DNA from: Blattabacterium cuenoti
GTDB taxonomy: Bacteria > Bacteroidota > Bacteroidia > Flavobacteriales > Blattabacteriaceae
DNA: 64,000 bases
Direction: 5' to 3'
Assembly: GCF_014252095.1 (NCBI RefSeq)
Contig: NZ_CP059210.1
Coordinates: 286,392-350,391 of the forward strand
Shown here: positions 25,238 through 33,800 of the stretch, one piece after another
Position numbering within the stretch: position 1 is the first letter of the stretch
Layout of the letters: the number at the start of each line of letters is the position of its first letter
Translations under genes and position numbers: made by a program
Notes under the pieces: generated by a model
Seen by the model: the letters and a program-made list of their open reading frames with translations, nothing else
The model's database searches: none
Told to the model about the DNA's origin: nothing

Positions 25238-26388
25238 GAAATAATTCTATTTTTTGCTTCTTCCAAAATATTTACAGGACGACACATAGACAATCTTACA
25301 TATCCTTTTCCCTGATCCCCAAAAAGGCTTCCAGGTGTAATAAATATGTGATAATTTTTTAAAATTTTATCTGACCATTCACGATCATTTTTATCTACAT
25401 CTGTAATTTTTGCCCAAACAAAGATTCCAGAACGATCTCTCCTATATTCTAAATAAAGACGATCACATATGTCCCATAGAATTTTTTGACGTTTTAAATA
25501 TTCTGTATTCAGTTTTTTAAACCATTCTGAATCATGATTCATGGCTTCTATCGCCCCAATCTGTATTGGATAATACATTCCAGAATCCATTTGACTTTTT
25601 ACTTTTATAATATTTTGAATCAATTCAGGGTTTCCTATTACCATTCCAACACGCCATCCAGCCATATTATAACTTTTACTTAAAGAATTTAATTCTAAAG
25701 CAATTCCTTTAGCTTCTTTAATATTAAATATACTCCATGGACGTTGACTATTTAAGATGAAACTATAAGGATTATCATGAACAAGTAAAATATGGTTTCT
25801 TTTAGCAAAGAAAACCAATTTTTTTAACTTTTCAAAAGTAATAGTGGCACCTGTCGGCATATGAGGATAATTGATCCACATAATCTTTACCTTAGACAGA
25901 TTTTTCTTCTCCAAAAAGGGGAGATTTGGGAACCAATCATTGCTTTCCTGAAGATCATAATAAATAATTTCCGATTCTAAAAGTTTAGATATAGAGGAAT
26001 AAGTTGGATATCCTGGATTTGGAATTAATACTTGATCTCCTTTGTCTAAATAAGACATACTGATATGCATAATTCCCTCTTTAGACCCCATTAAAGGCAA
26101 GATTTCCTTTTTAGGATCCACTTTTACTTGATAGATTTTTCCATACCAATTAGCCATGGACTTTCGCAAATTTTCTATCCCTACATAGCTTTGATAAGTG
26201 TTTGCCTCTTTCAATTCAGATGCTTCTTTCATTTTATAAATGACCCCATTTGGAGGAAGAAGATCCGGATTTCCAATTCCTAAATTAATCACTCCTATCC
26301 CCTTTTTTTCAAGAAGATGAATCTCTTTCATTTTTTTGGAAAAAAAGTATTCCGATATTTGATGCGTTCTTTTTGCTGCTTCAATCAT
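25234..26388 (-). CDS. PLP-dependent aminotransferase of the aromatic operon
   Basis: 384 residues, fold-type I class I/II aminotransferase. Motifs: NLGIGNPDLLPP near residue 35, INYPHMPTGATIT near 173, VHDNPYSFI near 203 and the PLP lysine in LNSLSKSYNMAGWRVGMV near 233. The position between pheA and tyrA, with 4-nt overlaps on both sides, suggests amination of phenylpyruvate and 4-hydroxyphenylpyruvate with glutamate. Sequence alone does not fix the substrate. Confidence 0.9.
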   Translation of the reverse strand: MIEAAKRTHQISEYFFSKKMKEIHLLEKKGIGVINLGIGNPDLLPPNGVIYKMKEASELKEANTYQSYVGIENLRKSMANWYGKIYQVKVDPKKEILPLMGSKEGIMHISMSYLDKGDQVLIPNPGYPTYSSISKLLESEIIYYDLQESNDWFPNLPFLEKKNLSKVKIMWINYPHMPTGATITFEKLKKLVFFAKRNHILLVHDNPYSFILNSQRPWSIFNIKEAKGIALELNSLSKSYNMAGWRVGMVIGNPELIQNIIKVKSQMDSGMYYPIQIGAIEAMNHDSEWFKKLNTEYLKRQKILWDICDRLYLEYRRDRSGIFVWAKITDVDKNDREWSDKILKNYHIFITPGSLFGDQGKGYVRLSMCRPVNILEEAKNRIIS

Positions 26389-27221
26389 TCAGATCTGATT
26401 CTACCATTTTTATATTCTCCCATAATAGAAAATTGATGAAGACATGGAATTTTTTGTATACGTTCTTTCATCATTTCATAATCTTTTATACTATTGAATA
26501 TAATATCTACATAAAATGAATATTCCCAAGGTCTTTGTATAATAGGAATAGATTGTATTTTAGTCATATTAATTCCAAGACTGGATATAAGACTCAAAAT
26601 CTGAGACAGACTTCCAGTAGTATGTAAAATCTTGAATCTGAGTGAAGCTTTATTAAAATTATTTTCTTTTTTCGAAGAATTTTTAATGACAAAAAACCTG
26701 GTAAAGTTCTTTGTAATGCTTTGTATATTTTTAGAAAGTATTTCTAACCCATATTCTTTAGCCGCATCTTCCGAAGCAATCGCAGCTAAACCTTTTTTCT
26801 TACATTTAGAAATGTATTGAGCGGCAGCTGCCGTATCTGAGTATTTTGAGATTTTTATTTCAGAATGTTCCTCTAGAAAGGATTCACATTGTAAAAGAGC
26901 CATAGGATGAGAATAAATTTCCTTAATATCTTTTACTTCCTGTCCAGGAAAAGCCATTAAATGATGTTTGATAGGCATGTAGACTTCTCCCACTATTTTT
27001 AAATTGTATTCAGATAAAAGACTGTAGTTTGTCAATATAGTTCCCGCTATAGTATTTTCTATAGCCATCACTCCAATATTCACATCAGATTTAGCCACGG
27101 AACAGGCAACTTCTCTAAAGGAAGAATACTCCCTCAATTCATAATGACAACCCTCAAAATATCTGGAAACTGCTGCATGATGAAAACACCCCTTTACCCC
27201 TTGTATAGCTATTCTTTTCAT
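26385..27221 (-). CDS. pheA: Prephenate dehydratase with ACT domain
   Basis: 278 residues. Converts prephenate to phenylpyruvate. The catalytic domain (about 1-180) starts IAIQGVKGCFHHAA and holds ENTIAGTI near 55 and the TRFF motif near 170. The ACT domain (about 195-270) should bind phenylalanine; where classical enzymes have GAL and ESRP it has GSL and QSIP, so feedback control may be changed. No chorismate mutase domain. First gene of the operon, with a consensus promoter 38 nt upstream. Confidence 0.95.
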   Translation of the reverse strand: MKRIAIQGVKGCFHHAAVSRYFEGCHYELREYSSFREVACSVAKSDVNIGVMAIENTIAGTILTNYSLLSEYNLKIVGEVYMPIKHHLMAFPGQEVKDIKEIYSHPMALLQCESFLEEHSEIKISKYSDTAAAAQYISKCKKKGLAAIASEDAAKEYGLEILSKNIQSITKNFTRFFVIKNSSKKENNFNKASLRFKILHTTGSLSQILSLISSLGINMTKIQSIPIIQRPWEYSFYVDIIFNSIKDYEMMKERIQKIPCLHQFSIMGEYKNGRIRSE

Positions 27222-27258
27222 CTAAATCAATCTACACTATAGTCCGTACACAAAAAAT

Positions 27259-27289
27259 CAAAGGTATAAAATAATTTGATTTTATGCAA
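27259..27289 (-). promoter_or_regulatory. Promoter of the aromatic operon (pheA)
   Basis: On the minus strand TTG (27287-27289), a 20-nt spacer and TACCTTTG (27259-27266) match both elements of the Bacteroidetes promoter. Initiation is expected near 27252, giving a leader of about 30 nt. It drives pheA, the aminotransferase, tyrA and DAHP synthase-chorismate mutase. No leader peptide rich in Phe or Tyr was seen. Confidence 0.7.
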
Positions 27290-27407
27290 TTTCATTCTGT
27301 TTTTTTCATAAAAAGAAAAATAGATTTTTCCATTCCTATTAGACTTCCACATAAATAAAAACAAGGAAAACGGTTAACTTTATATTTTCATTTCATATTT
27401 ATTTTAT

Positions 27408-28745
27408 ATGCCAAAAAATAAATATCCTATAAAAGGATGGAGAAAAGAGAATAAGTATCCTTCCCTATCTGAAGTTTTTTCTTCTGTTTCTGTTCCTCAA
27501 AAGACAGGAAAATGGAAAAAATTATTGGCTTTCACTGGACCAGGATTATTGATTGCCGTTGGATATATGGACCCAGGAAATTGGGCTACAGATATTGCTG
27601 GAGGAGCCCAATTCGGATACATGCTTTTATCCGTTATTTTTATATCCAATATTTTTGCTATCATCTTACAACATTTGGCTCTTAAATTAGGAATTGTTTG
27701 TGAACGGGATTTAGCACAAGCTTGTAGAGACCATTATCCCCCATTTATTAGTTTTCTTTTATGGATTTTATGTGAAGTAGCTATTGCGGCTTGTGACTTA
27801 GCAGAAATTATTGGTTCTGTGTTAGCCTTAAAATTGCTTTTTGGGATTCCCATAACATGGGGGGTTTTAATTACTGCTATAGATGTTTTGCTTATTTTAT
27901 TTTTTCAATACAAAGGATTCAGATACATTGAAAGTGTAGTTGCTGCGTTAATCTTTACAATTTTAGTTTGTTTTAGTTTTGAAATTATTAGTTCTAAACC
28001 AGAAATTCTTCCCATTTTAAAAGGAATTATCCCTAATCCGGAAATAATCAAAAATTCGCATTCTTTCTATATATCTATTGGAATTCTAGGGGCTACAGTT
28101 ATGCCTCATAATCTATACCTACATTCAAGTATTATCCAAACTAGGAATTATCCACGTACTATTGAAGGGAAGAAGATGGCCATAAGATATGCCACTATAG
28201 ATAGTACGTTCTCTTTATCCTTAGCTTTTTTTATCAATGCAGCTATATTAATTATATCTTCCGCTACTTTTCATAGATCTGGACATACAGAAGTAGCAGA
28301 TATTATGGACGCACATAAACTTTTAACCCCCATACTCGGTTCTAGTTTCTCTGGAATTTTTTTTGCTTTAGCTTTGCTAGCCTCAGGACAAAACTCCACA
28401 CTTACTGGAACTCTAGCTGGACAAATTGTAATGGAAGGCTTTCTTCACATTCGATTAAAACCATGGATAAGAAGATTAATAACAAGACTCATCGCTATTG
28501 TTCCGGCTATGATTACTTCTCTGATTTATGGAGAGAAAGGAACTGCTGAATTACTAATAATTAGTCAAATTATTTTATCAATACAATTAAGTTTCGCTAT
28601 TATTCCATTAGTAAATTTTACAGGGAATTCTGATAAAATGGGATCATTTGTCAATGGACCGGTTTTAAAAATATTAGCTTGGATTATCACCGTCATTATC
28701 ATGATACTCAATTTATTCTTAATATATGACACTTTGATAAATTAG
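27408..28745 (+). CDS. mntH: NRAMP-family divalent metal transporter (MntH-like)
   Basis: 445 residues with about eleven membrane segments. The metal-site motifs are DPGNWATDIAGGAQFGY near residue 55 and MPHNLYLHSS near 231, the NRAMP DPGN and MPH signatures, so it should take up Mn2+ and/or Fe2+ with protons. It has a soluble N-terminal tail of about 40 residues. Monocistronic, with 186 bp of upstream AT-rich DNA in which I see no clear -7 box. Its last 4 nt overlap rplI on the other strand. Confidence 0.94.
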   Translation: MPKNKYPIKGWRKENKYPSLSEVFSSVSVPQKTGKWKKLLAFTGPGLLIAVGYMDPGNWATDIAGGAQFGYMLLSVIFISNIFAIILQHLALKLGIVCERDLAQACRDHYPPFISFLLWILCEVAIAACDLAEIIGSVLALKLLFGIPITWGVLITAIDVLLILFFQYKGFRYIESVVAALIFTILVCFSFEIISSKPEILPILKGIIPNPEIIKNSHSFYISIGILGATVMPHNLYLHSSIIQTRNYPRTIEGKKMAIRYATIDSTFSLSLAFFINAAILIISSATFHRSGHTEVADIMDAHKLLTPILGSSFSGIFFALALLASGQNSTLTGTLAGQIVMEGFLHIRLKPWIRRLITRLIAIVPAMITSLIYGEKGTAELLIISQIILSIQLSFAIIPLVNFTGNSDKMGSFVNGPVLKILAWIITVIIMILNLFLIYDTLIN

Positions 28746-29191
28746 TCAGCTACTACTTCAAAATTTAGGGGTAGTTCCCGTTGACGATGTAAACGTATAC
28801 AGGCTTGATGTTTTCCAATCGTTTTAATAACTCTATTTCCAGGAATTCTGATAAATTTTTTTTCTATAGAAATCCCTTTTTTGTGCAAAGCTTCCATCAA
28901 TTCTTGATTATTAATTGAACCGAATAATTTTCCTCCTCTTCCTACTTTAGCTGTTATTTTTATAGTCAATTGTTTTAATTTTTTTTCTATTTCTTTGGAT
29001 TTTTCAATGAAAAAACTTTCCTTTTTTAAGCGTTGTTTTAAAATTTCTTGAATATTTTTTACTTCTCCAGGTAAAGCGATAATAGCATATCCTTTAGGGA
29101 TTAAATAGTTTCTAGCATATCCTGGTTTCACATTTAATTCATCATATTGAAATCCCAAATTTTCCACGTCTTTTTTGAGAATAATTTTCAT
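28742..29191 (-). CDS. rplI: 50S ribosomal protein L9
   Basis: 149 residues. The N-terminal domain begins MKIILKKDVENLG and contains KPGYARNYLIPKGYA, the L9 signature, near residue 21; a long connecting helix and the C-terminal GGKLFGSI segment follow. Third gene of rpsF-rpsR-rplI, 3 nt after rpsR. Confidence 0.97.
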   Translation of the reverse strand: MKIILKKDVENLGFQYDELNVKPGYARNYLIPKGYAIIALPGEVKNIQEILKQRLKKESFFIEKSKEIEKKLKQLTIKITAKVGRGGKLFGSINNQELMEALHKKGISIEKKFIRIPGNRVIKTIGKHQACIRLHRQRELPLNFEVVAD

Positions 29192-29194
29192 TTT

Positions 29195-29512
29195 TTATCT
29201 TAAGTCATCTGTCACAAAAGGTAAAAGTCCAATTTGTCGGCATCTTTTTATAGCCGCATTTAATTTATTTTGATTTTTTTGTAAAGTTCCTGTAATACGA
29301 CGTGGCAATATTTTACCCTGCGCATTCAGGAATTTGATCAAAAAGGTAGGATCTTTATAATCTATATACTTAATATTTCTTTTTTTAAAATAACAATATT
29401 TTTTTTCTATTTTAGTTTCTATCTTAAGAGGAGACAAGTATCTTAAATCGCTGTCTACCCCTTTTTGTTGTTTTTTATGATGGGTTTGATTGATCTCCTC
29501 TTCTAAAATCAT
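29195..29512 (-). CDS. rpsR: 30S ribosomal protein S18
   Basis: 105 residues; the conserved part is the C-terminal 70 (CYFKKRNIKYIDYKDP near residue 40, GKILPRRITGT near 71). The N-terminal 35 residues are a variable, charged extension. S18 pairs with S6 on the 30S platform; its gene overlaps rpsF by 4 nt. Confidence 0.96.
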   Translation of the reverse strand: MILEEEINQTHHKKQQKGVDSDLRYLSPLKIETKIEKKYCYFKKRNIKYIDYKDPTFLIKFLNAQGKILPRRITGTLQKNQNKLNAAIKRCRQIGLLPFVTDDLR

Positions 29513-29859
29513 AATTTTTGGTCTTTGTTTAATAATTTATTTCTCCTTCTTTCTGCATATTCTATTCCATCTTGATTTAATTTTACAGTGATAAAACGTA
29601 AAATACGTTCGTCTTGTCTTAATTTCAATTCTAAATCATAGACTAAATTAGAACTTAATAAAAACTCAAATAAATGATAACATCCACTTTGTTTTTTTTG
29701 AATAGGATAAGCTAATTTTTTTAATCCCCAATGTTCCTGATGAACTATTTCCCCATTTTTTTGGATGAGATAATTTTCATACTCTTTTGCCGTTTTTTTC
29801 GATTGATCATCAGACAAAATAGGAGTGATTATCATGATATTTTCATAATGTCTCAGCAT
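29509..29859 (-). CDS. rpsF: 30S ribosomal protein S6
   Basis: 116 residues. RHYENIMIITPIL at the N-terminus and GLKKLAYPIQKKQSGCYHLF near 45 are S6 signatures. First gene of the S6-S18-L9 operon, 58 nt after the end of gltX. CACTTTTG just upstream differs from TAnnTTTG by one base and may be its -7 box. Confidence 0.96.
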   Translation of the reverse strand: MLRHYENIMIITPILSDDQSKKTAKEYENYLIQKNGEIVHQEHWGLKKLAYPIQKKQSGCYHLFEFLLSSNLVYDLELKLRQDERILRFITVKLNQDGIEYAERRRNKLLNKDQKL

Positions 29860-29910
29860 TGGAATTTTTTTTTCAAAAGTGTAAATCTATGTTTTTATGT
29901 TCTTTTTTCA

Positions 29911-29928
29911 AAAAAATCTAGATTTTTT
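29911..29928. repeat. 18-bp perfect palindrome at the gltX stop (weak terminator candidate)
   Basis: AAAAAATCTAGATTTTTT contains the gltX TAG stop (29918-29920). In the gltX transcript it gives an A-U hairpin ending in a U run. It separates gltX from rpsF; the lack of GC pairs makes termination uncertain. Confidence 0.35.
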
Positions 29929-31444
29929 CTCTTATTTTTTTCATTAGTTTTTCTATCCTTTGGATACTTTCTTTCTTTCCTAACATTTCAAAAATCATGA
30001 AAAGATCAACCCCTTGTAGACTCCCTACTAAAGCTAAACGAAATATTTTCATCATTTTATCTTTATTTTTTTTATTGTATTTCTGAAATAACAATCTCAA
30101 ATTTACGGATGTAAATTGAGGAATATTTAATAATGATTTTTTACAAGACTCTAATTGATCAATGATATTTTGATGAAAAATTTGATTAAAAGAACTGTAT
30201 TCATAAGAATTAGGAGAAATAAAAAAGTAAAAAGAATGTTTCCAAATTTCATGGATAAAATGCAGCCTATCGATTGTGAGATGGATGACTTTATATAAAT
30301 AATCCATTTCATAGGAAATAGAACGTTTTTGCAATTCTATAGAAAGATAAGAAAATATTTCCCCCCCTTTTTTTTTCAAGTATTGTTTATTGAACCAATT
30401 GGCTTTTTTTAGGTTAAAATAAACTCCAGATTGAGTGATTCTTTTTAAAGAAAAGAAATGAATTAATTCTTGCAAGGAAAAAATTTCTCTTTGGATTCCT
30501 GGATTCCACCCCAAAAAAGCTAACATATTAACGAAAGCTTCTGGAAAATATCCTAACTCTCTGTATCCTGGAATGATCGTCTTAGTTTCTGGAACTTTCC
30601 ATTGTAAAGGAAATATAGGAAAATCTAAATCTTCTACGTTTCTTTTGCTAAGTTTTCCTTTTCCATCCTCTCTTAATATTAAAGGTAAATGTGCAAAAAT
30701 AGGCGGACTCCAACCAAAAGAACGATATAATAATAGATGGAAAGACATAGATGGGAGCCATTCTTCTCCCCTGATCACATGAGTGATTTTCATTAAATGA
30801 TCGTCTATCGTATTAGCTAGATGATAAGTAGCTATTCCATTAGATTTTAACAATATTTTATCGTCTAAACTATCTGTGTGGACTACAATATTTCCACGTA
30901 TCATATCCTCCATTTTCAATTTTTCTCCAGGTGTAATTTTAAATCGAATAACATAGGGAAAACCAGAATTTAATTTTGTATATAATTGTTTTTTAGTCAT
31001 GTTCAAGGAATTTTTCATTTCCATTCTTATACTCGCATTATAGGAAAAGGTTAATCCACGATTTTGATATTCCTTTCTTTTGATATAAAGTTCCTCATCT
31101 GTGTCAAAAGCGTAATAAGCATGTCCTTTCTCTAATAATTTAGAAAGATGGAATCGATAAATATCTCCACGTTGAGATTGATGATAAGGGAGATGAACTC
31201 CTCCATAACCAACTCCTTCATCAGGTTCTATCTGGCACCATTTTAAGGTCTCCATAATATAGGATTCAGAATTAGGAACAAATCTTTTTCGATCCGTATC
31301 TTCTATTCTAAGAACAAAGGATCCTCCATATTTTTTAGCAAAAAGATAATTGTATAAAGCGGTCCTTATTCCACCCAAATGTAATGGACCTGTGGGACTA
31401 GGAGCAAAACGAACTCTGACAAGATTGTATTTTTTTTGCATCAT
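29918..31444 (-). CDS. gltX: Glutamyl-tRNA synthetase
   Basis: 508 residues from the ATG at 31444. The frame runs further to a TTG at 31465 inside mnmE, but that adds residues not expected before the conserved VRVRFAPSPTGPLHLGG (HIGH-type motif). The class I KMSKS equivalent is KLSKR, near residue 250. The C-terminal anticodon-binding helical domain is present. Charges tRNA-Glu, and possibly tRNA-Gln if amidation is used. It starts 5 nt after the mnmE stop. Confidence 0.96.
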   Translation of the reverse strand: MMQKKYNLVRVRFAPSPTGPLHLGGIRTALYNYLFAKKYGGSFVLRIEDTDRKRFVPNSESYIMETLKWCQIEPDEGVGYGGVHLPYHQSQRGDIYRFHLSKLLEKGHAYYAFDTDEELYIKRKEYQNRGLTFSYNASIRMEMKNSLNMTKKQLYTKLNSGFPYVIRFKITPGEKLKMEDMIRGNIVVHTDSLDDKILLKSNGIATYHLANTIDDHLMKITHVIRGEEWLPSMSFHLLLYRSFGWSPPIFAHLPLILREDGKGKLSKRNVEDLDFPIFPLQWKVPETKTIIPGYRELGYFPEAFVNMLAFLGWNPGIQREIFSLQELIHFFSLKRITQSGVYFNLKKANWFNKQYLKKKGGEIFSYLSIELQKRSISYEMDYLYKVIHLTIDRLHFIHEIWKHSFYFFISPNSYEYSSFNQIFHQNIIDQLESCKKSLLNIPQFTSVNLRLLFQKYNKKNKDKMMKIFRLALVGSLQGVDLFMIFEMLGKKESIQRIEKLMKKIREKI

Positions 31445-31449
31445 GAATC

Positions 31450-32841
31450 TTACTTTCCAATACAAAATTTTGAAAATATGTTTTTGAGGATCTCTTCATT
31501 TGTTATTTCTCCGGTTATTTCTCCTAAATACCGCAAAGCTTCTTTAATATGTATAGAAATTAAATCTTCTGAGATCTTTTTTTTAAAGGCTTCATGAGCT
31601 AAAAAAACCTCTTCTAAAGCTTTTTTCAAAGCTTCATAATGTCTGCTTTGTGTCACAATAATATTTTTTTCTTGTAGTTTTTTTATGAATAAATTACTTA
31701 AAGTATAGAGAATTTTTTTTATCCCGTGATGATTTTTTGCAGAAATTTCAAAAAAATAAGGAATTTTTGACTTTATATTGTAGAAGTCTTTAAAAGAAGA
31801 TACATCTGATTTATTAGCAATAGCTAAAATTTTTTTCAGTGGATATTTTTTGTGAAGAAGTTGAATTTCATGAAGAATTTTTTTCTGTTTTTTTTTCTCC
31901 TTGGTAGAAGCTTCAAAAAGATATAAGAGAACTTGAGATTCTTGTATCTTTTCCATCGTTTTTTGAACTCCCATCATTTCTATTGGATCTTGAGTTGTTC
32001 TAATTCCTGCAGTATCCACAAAATGAAAATGGATCCCATTCAAAACAAATTCTCCTTCTACACTATCTCTAGTAGTTCCTTCTATATGAGATATAATAGA
32101 ACGGTTCTCCTGAATCACGTAATTAAATAACGTAGATTTTCCTACATTTGGTTCTCCAATAATAGCTACATAGATTCCTTTTTTTATCGCATTTCCTAGT
32201 GAAAAAGATTCAATTAAATCTTTTAATGTTTTTTCTAAATCCTTTAAGAAAGAAAAAAGTTCTGATCTTTTTGCAAAGATCACATCTTCTTCGGAAAAAT
32301 CCAATTCCAATTCTAGGAGAGATGCAAAATCCAATAATTTTTTTCGTAAATTTTTAATGGTATGAGTCAAGGATCCTTTGATTTGTTGCAAAGATATTTC
32401 ATGAAAAGCTTGATTCTCAGATAAAATCAGATCTGCTATAGCTTCAGCTTGTGATAAATCTACTTTCTTATTTAAAAAGGCACGAAGTGTAAATTCTCCA
32501 GGACGAGCTAAACGTAATCCTTTTCTGATCAGCAATTGCAATATTTTTTGTTGAATATAATAAGATCCATGACAAGATATCTCTATCATATTTTCTCCTG
32601 TGTAAGAAAAAGGAGATCTAAATAGAGATATTAATACTTGATCCAATAAAACATTTTCATCCACAATAGACCCTAGATGAAGAGTATGTGTGGATTGATT
32701 CCCTAGTTTTTTTCCAGGTATAACGGAAAAAAAAATTTTTTCAACAGTGGATATGGAATGATTTCCAGAAATACGAATAACAGAGATCGCGCTGGATCCC
32801 ATAGGAGTTGCCAAAGCAACAATGGTATCTTCATCTAACAT
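31450..32841 (-). CDS. mnmE: tRNA-modification GTPase MnmE (TrmE)
   Basis: 463 residues. Works with MnmG on U34 of certain tRNAs. The N-terminal folate-binding domain starts DTIVALATPMGSSAISVIRI; the G domain has GEPNVGKSTLF near 231, DTAGIR near 277 and NKSD near 342; the C-terminal CIGK, with the catalytic Cys, closes the protein. Complete. Upstream of gltX. Confidence 0.97.
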   Translation of the reverse strand: MLDEDTIVALATPMGSSAISVIRISGNHSISTVEKIFFSVIPGKKLGNQSTHTLHLGSIVDENVLLDQVLISLFRSPFSYTGENMIEISCHGSYYIQQKILQLLIRKGLRLARPGEFTLRAFLNKKVDLSQAEAIADLILSENQAFHEISLQQIKGSLTHTIKNLRKKLLDFASLLELELDFSEEDVIFAKRSELFSFLKDLEKTLKDLIESFSLGNAIKKGIYVAIIGEPNVGKSTLFNYVIQENRSIISHIEGTTRDSVEGEFVLNGIHFHFVDTAGIRTTQDPIEMMGVQKTMEKIQESQVLLYLFEASTKEKKKQKKILHEIQLLHKKYPLKKILAIANKSDVSSFKDFYNIKSKIPYFFEISAKNHHGIKKILYTLSNLFIKKLQEKNIIVTQSRHYEALKKALEEVFLAHEAFKKKISEDLISIHIKEALRYLGEITGEITNEEILKNIFSKFCIGK

Positions 32842-32909
32842 AGGAAAAAATTCTAATACTAAACTAAGTAGGAAAAATAAATATTTTTTTTTAATTCGTA
32901 TATTGTAGA

Positions 32910-33800
32910 ATGTCTATTGATAAATTCTACCATCTATTTTATGATGCTCTTCAAGAAATTTATCCAGACTCTCAAGAGTTAGAGAATCTCTTTTTTTTGC
33001 TTACTACACACGTGCTGAAATGTGATAAAATCACAATTATTTTAAAATTAAGTAAAAAGGAAAAAATAGAAGACTATATTTACAAAAAATTGATAAAAAA
33101 ATTATGGGAATTGAAAAAAAATCGACCCATTCAGTATGTAATTGGAAAGACTTCCTTTTTTGGAATGGATTTCTTAGTTAATGAAAAAGTCTTTATTCCA
33201 AGACCAGAAACCGAAGAACTTGTATCCTGGATTATACAGGATCACAAAAAAAATAGTGAAAACGTTCAAGTATTTGATCTTTGTACAGGAAGTGGATGTA
33301 TTGGGATTTCTTTAAAAAAGAAACTTCCTAAAATACGGCATATTCATGCCGTAGATGTTTCTCCTGAAAGTCTTTTTATAGCAAATATTAATTCCAAATT
33401 TCAAAAAGAAAAAATTTTCTTCAAAAAAGTGGATATATTGCAAAATTTAATTTCTCTTTCCATTCTAAAAAAATATCCTGTTAACATTGTCGTAAGCAAT
33501 CCTCCTTATGTAAGAATCTCTGAAAAAAAATTACTGCATCCGAATATTTTTCAATATGAACCTTTTCAAGCTTTATTTGTTCCTGATGAGGCCCCATTCA
33601 TTTTTTATCAAAAAATTCTTTCCTGGATCAAAAAAAAATTTACTGGAGTATTAGTATGTGTTTACTTTGAAATCAATCAATTCCTTTATCTAGATTTCAT
33701 TGAATTTATGAAAAAAAAGGGATTCATAAATCTAGAAATTAGAAGAGATTTCCAAGGTTTTTTCCGAATGATTCGTGCTATATATTACCAAAAAACATGA
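32910..33800 (+). CDS. prmC: Release factor glutamine methyltransferase PrmC (HemK)
   Basis: 296 residues. Methylates the GGQ glutamine of RF1 and RF2. An N-terminal helical domain (about 1-85) is followed by the SAM domain with FDLCTGSGCIGISL near 123 and the catalytic NPPY (VVSNPPYVRI) near 198. Overlaps ligA by the ATGA at 33797-33800. Confidence 0.96.
   Translation: MSIDKFYHLFYDALQEIYPDSQELENLFFLLTTHVLKCDKITIILKLSKKEKIEDYIYKKLIKKLWELKKNRPIQYVIGKTSFFGMDFLVNEKVFIPRPETEELVSWIIQDHKKNSENVQVFDLCTGSGCIGISLKKKLPKIRHIHAVDVSPESLFIANINSKFQKEKIFFKKVDILQNLISLSILKKYPVNIVVSNPPYVRISEKKLLHPNIFQYEPFQALFVPDEAPFIFYQKILSWIKKKFTGVLVCVYFEINQFLYLDFIEFMKKKGFINLEIRRDFQGFFRMIRAIYYQKT

Noticed and set aside
31445-31465. 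TTG extension of gltX into mnmE
   Set aside because: An ATG at 31444 just outside mnmE leads directly to the class I synthetase N-terminus.
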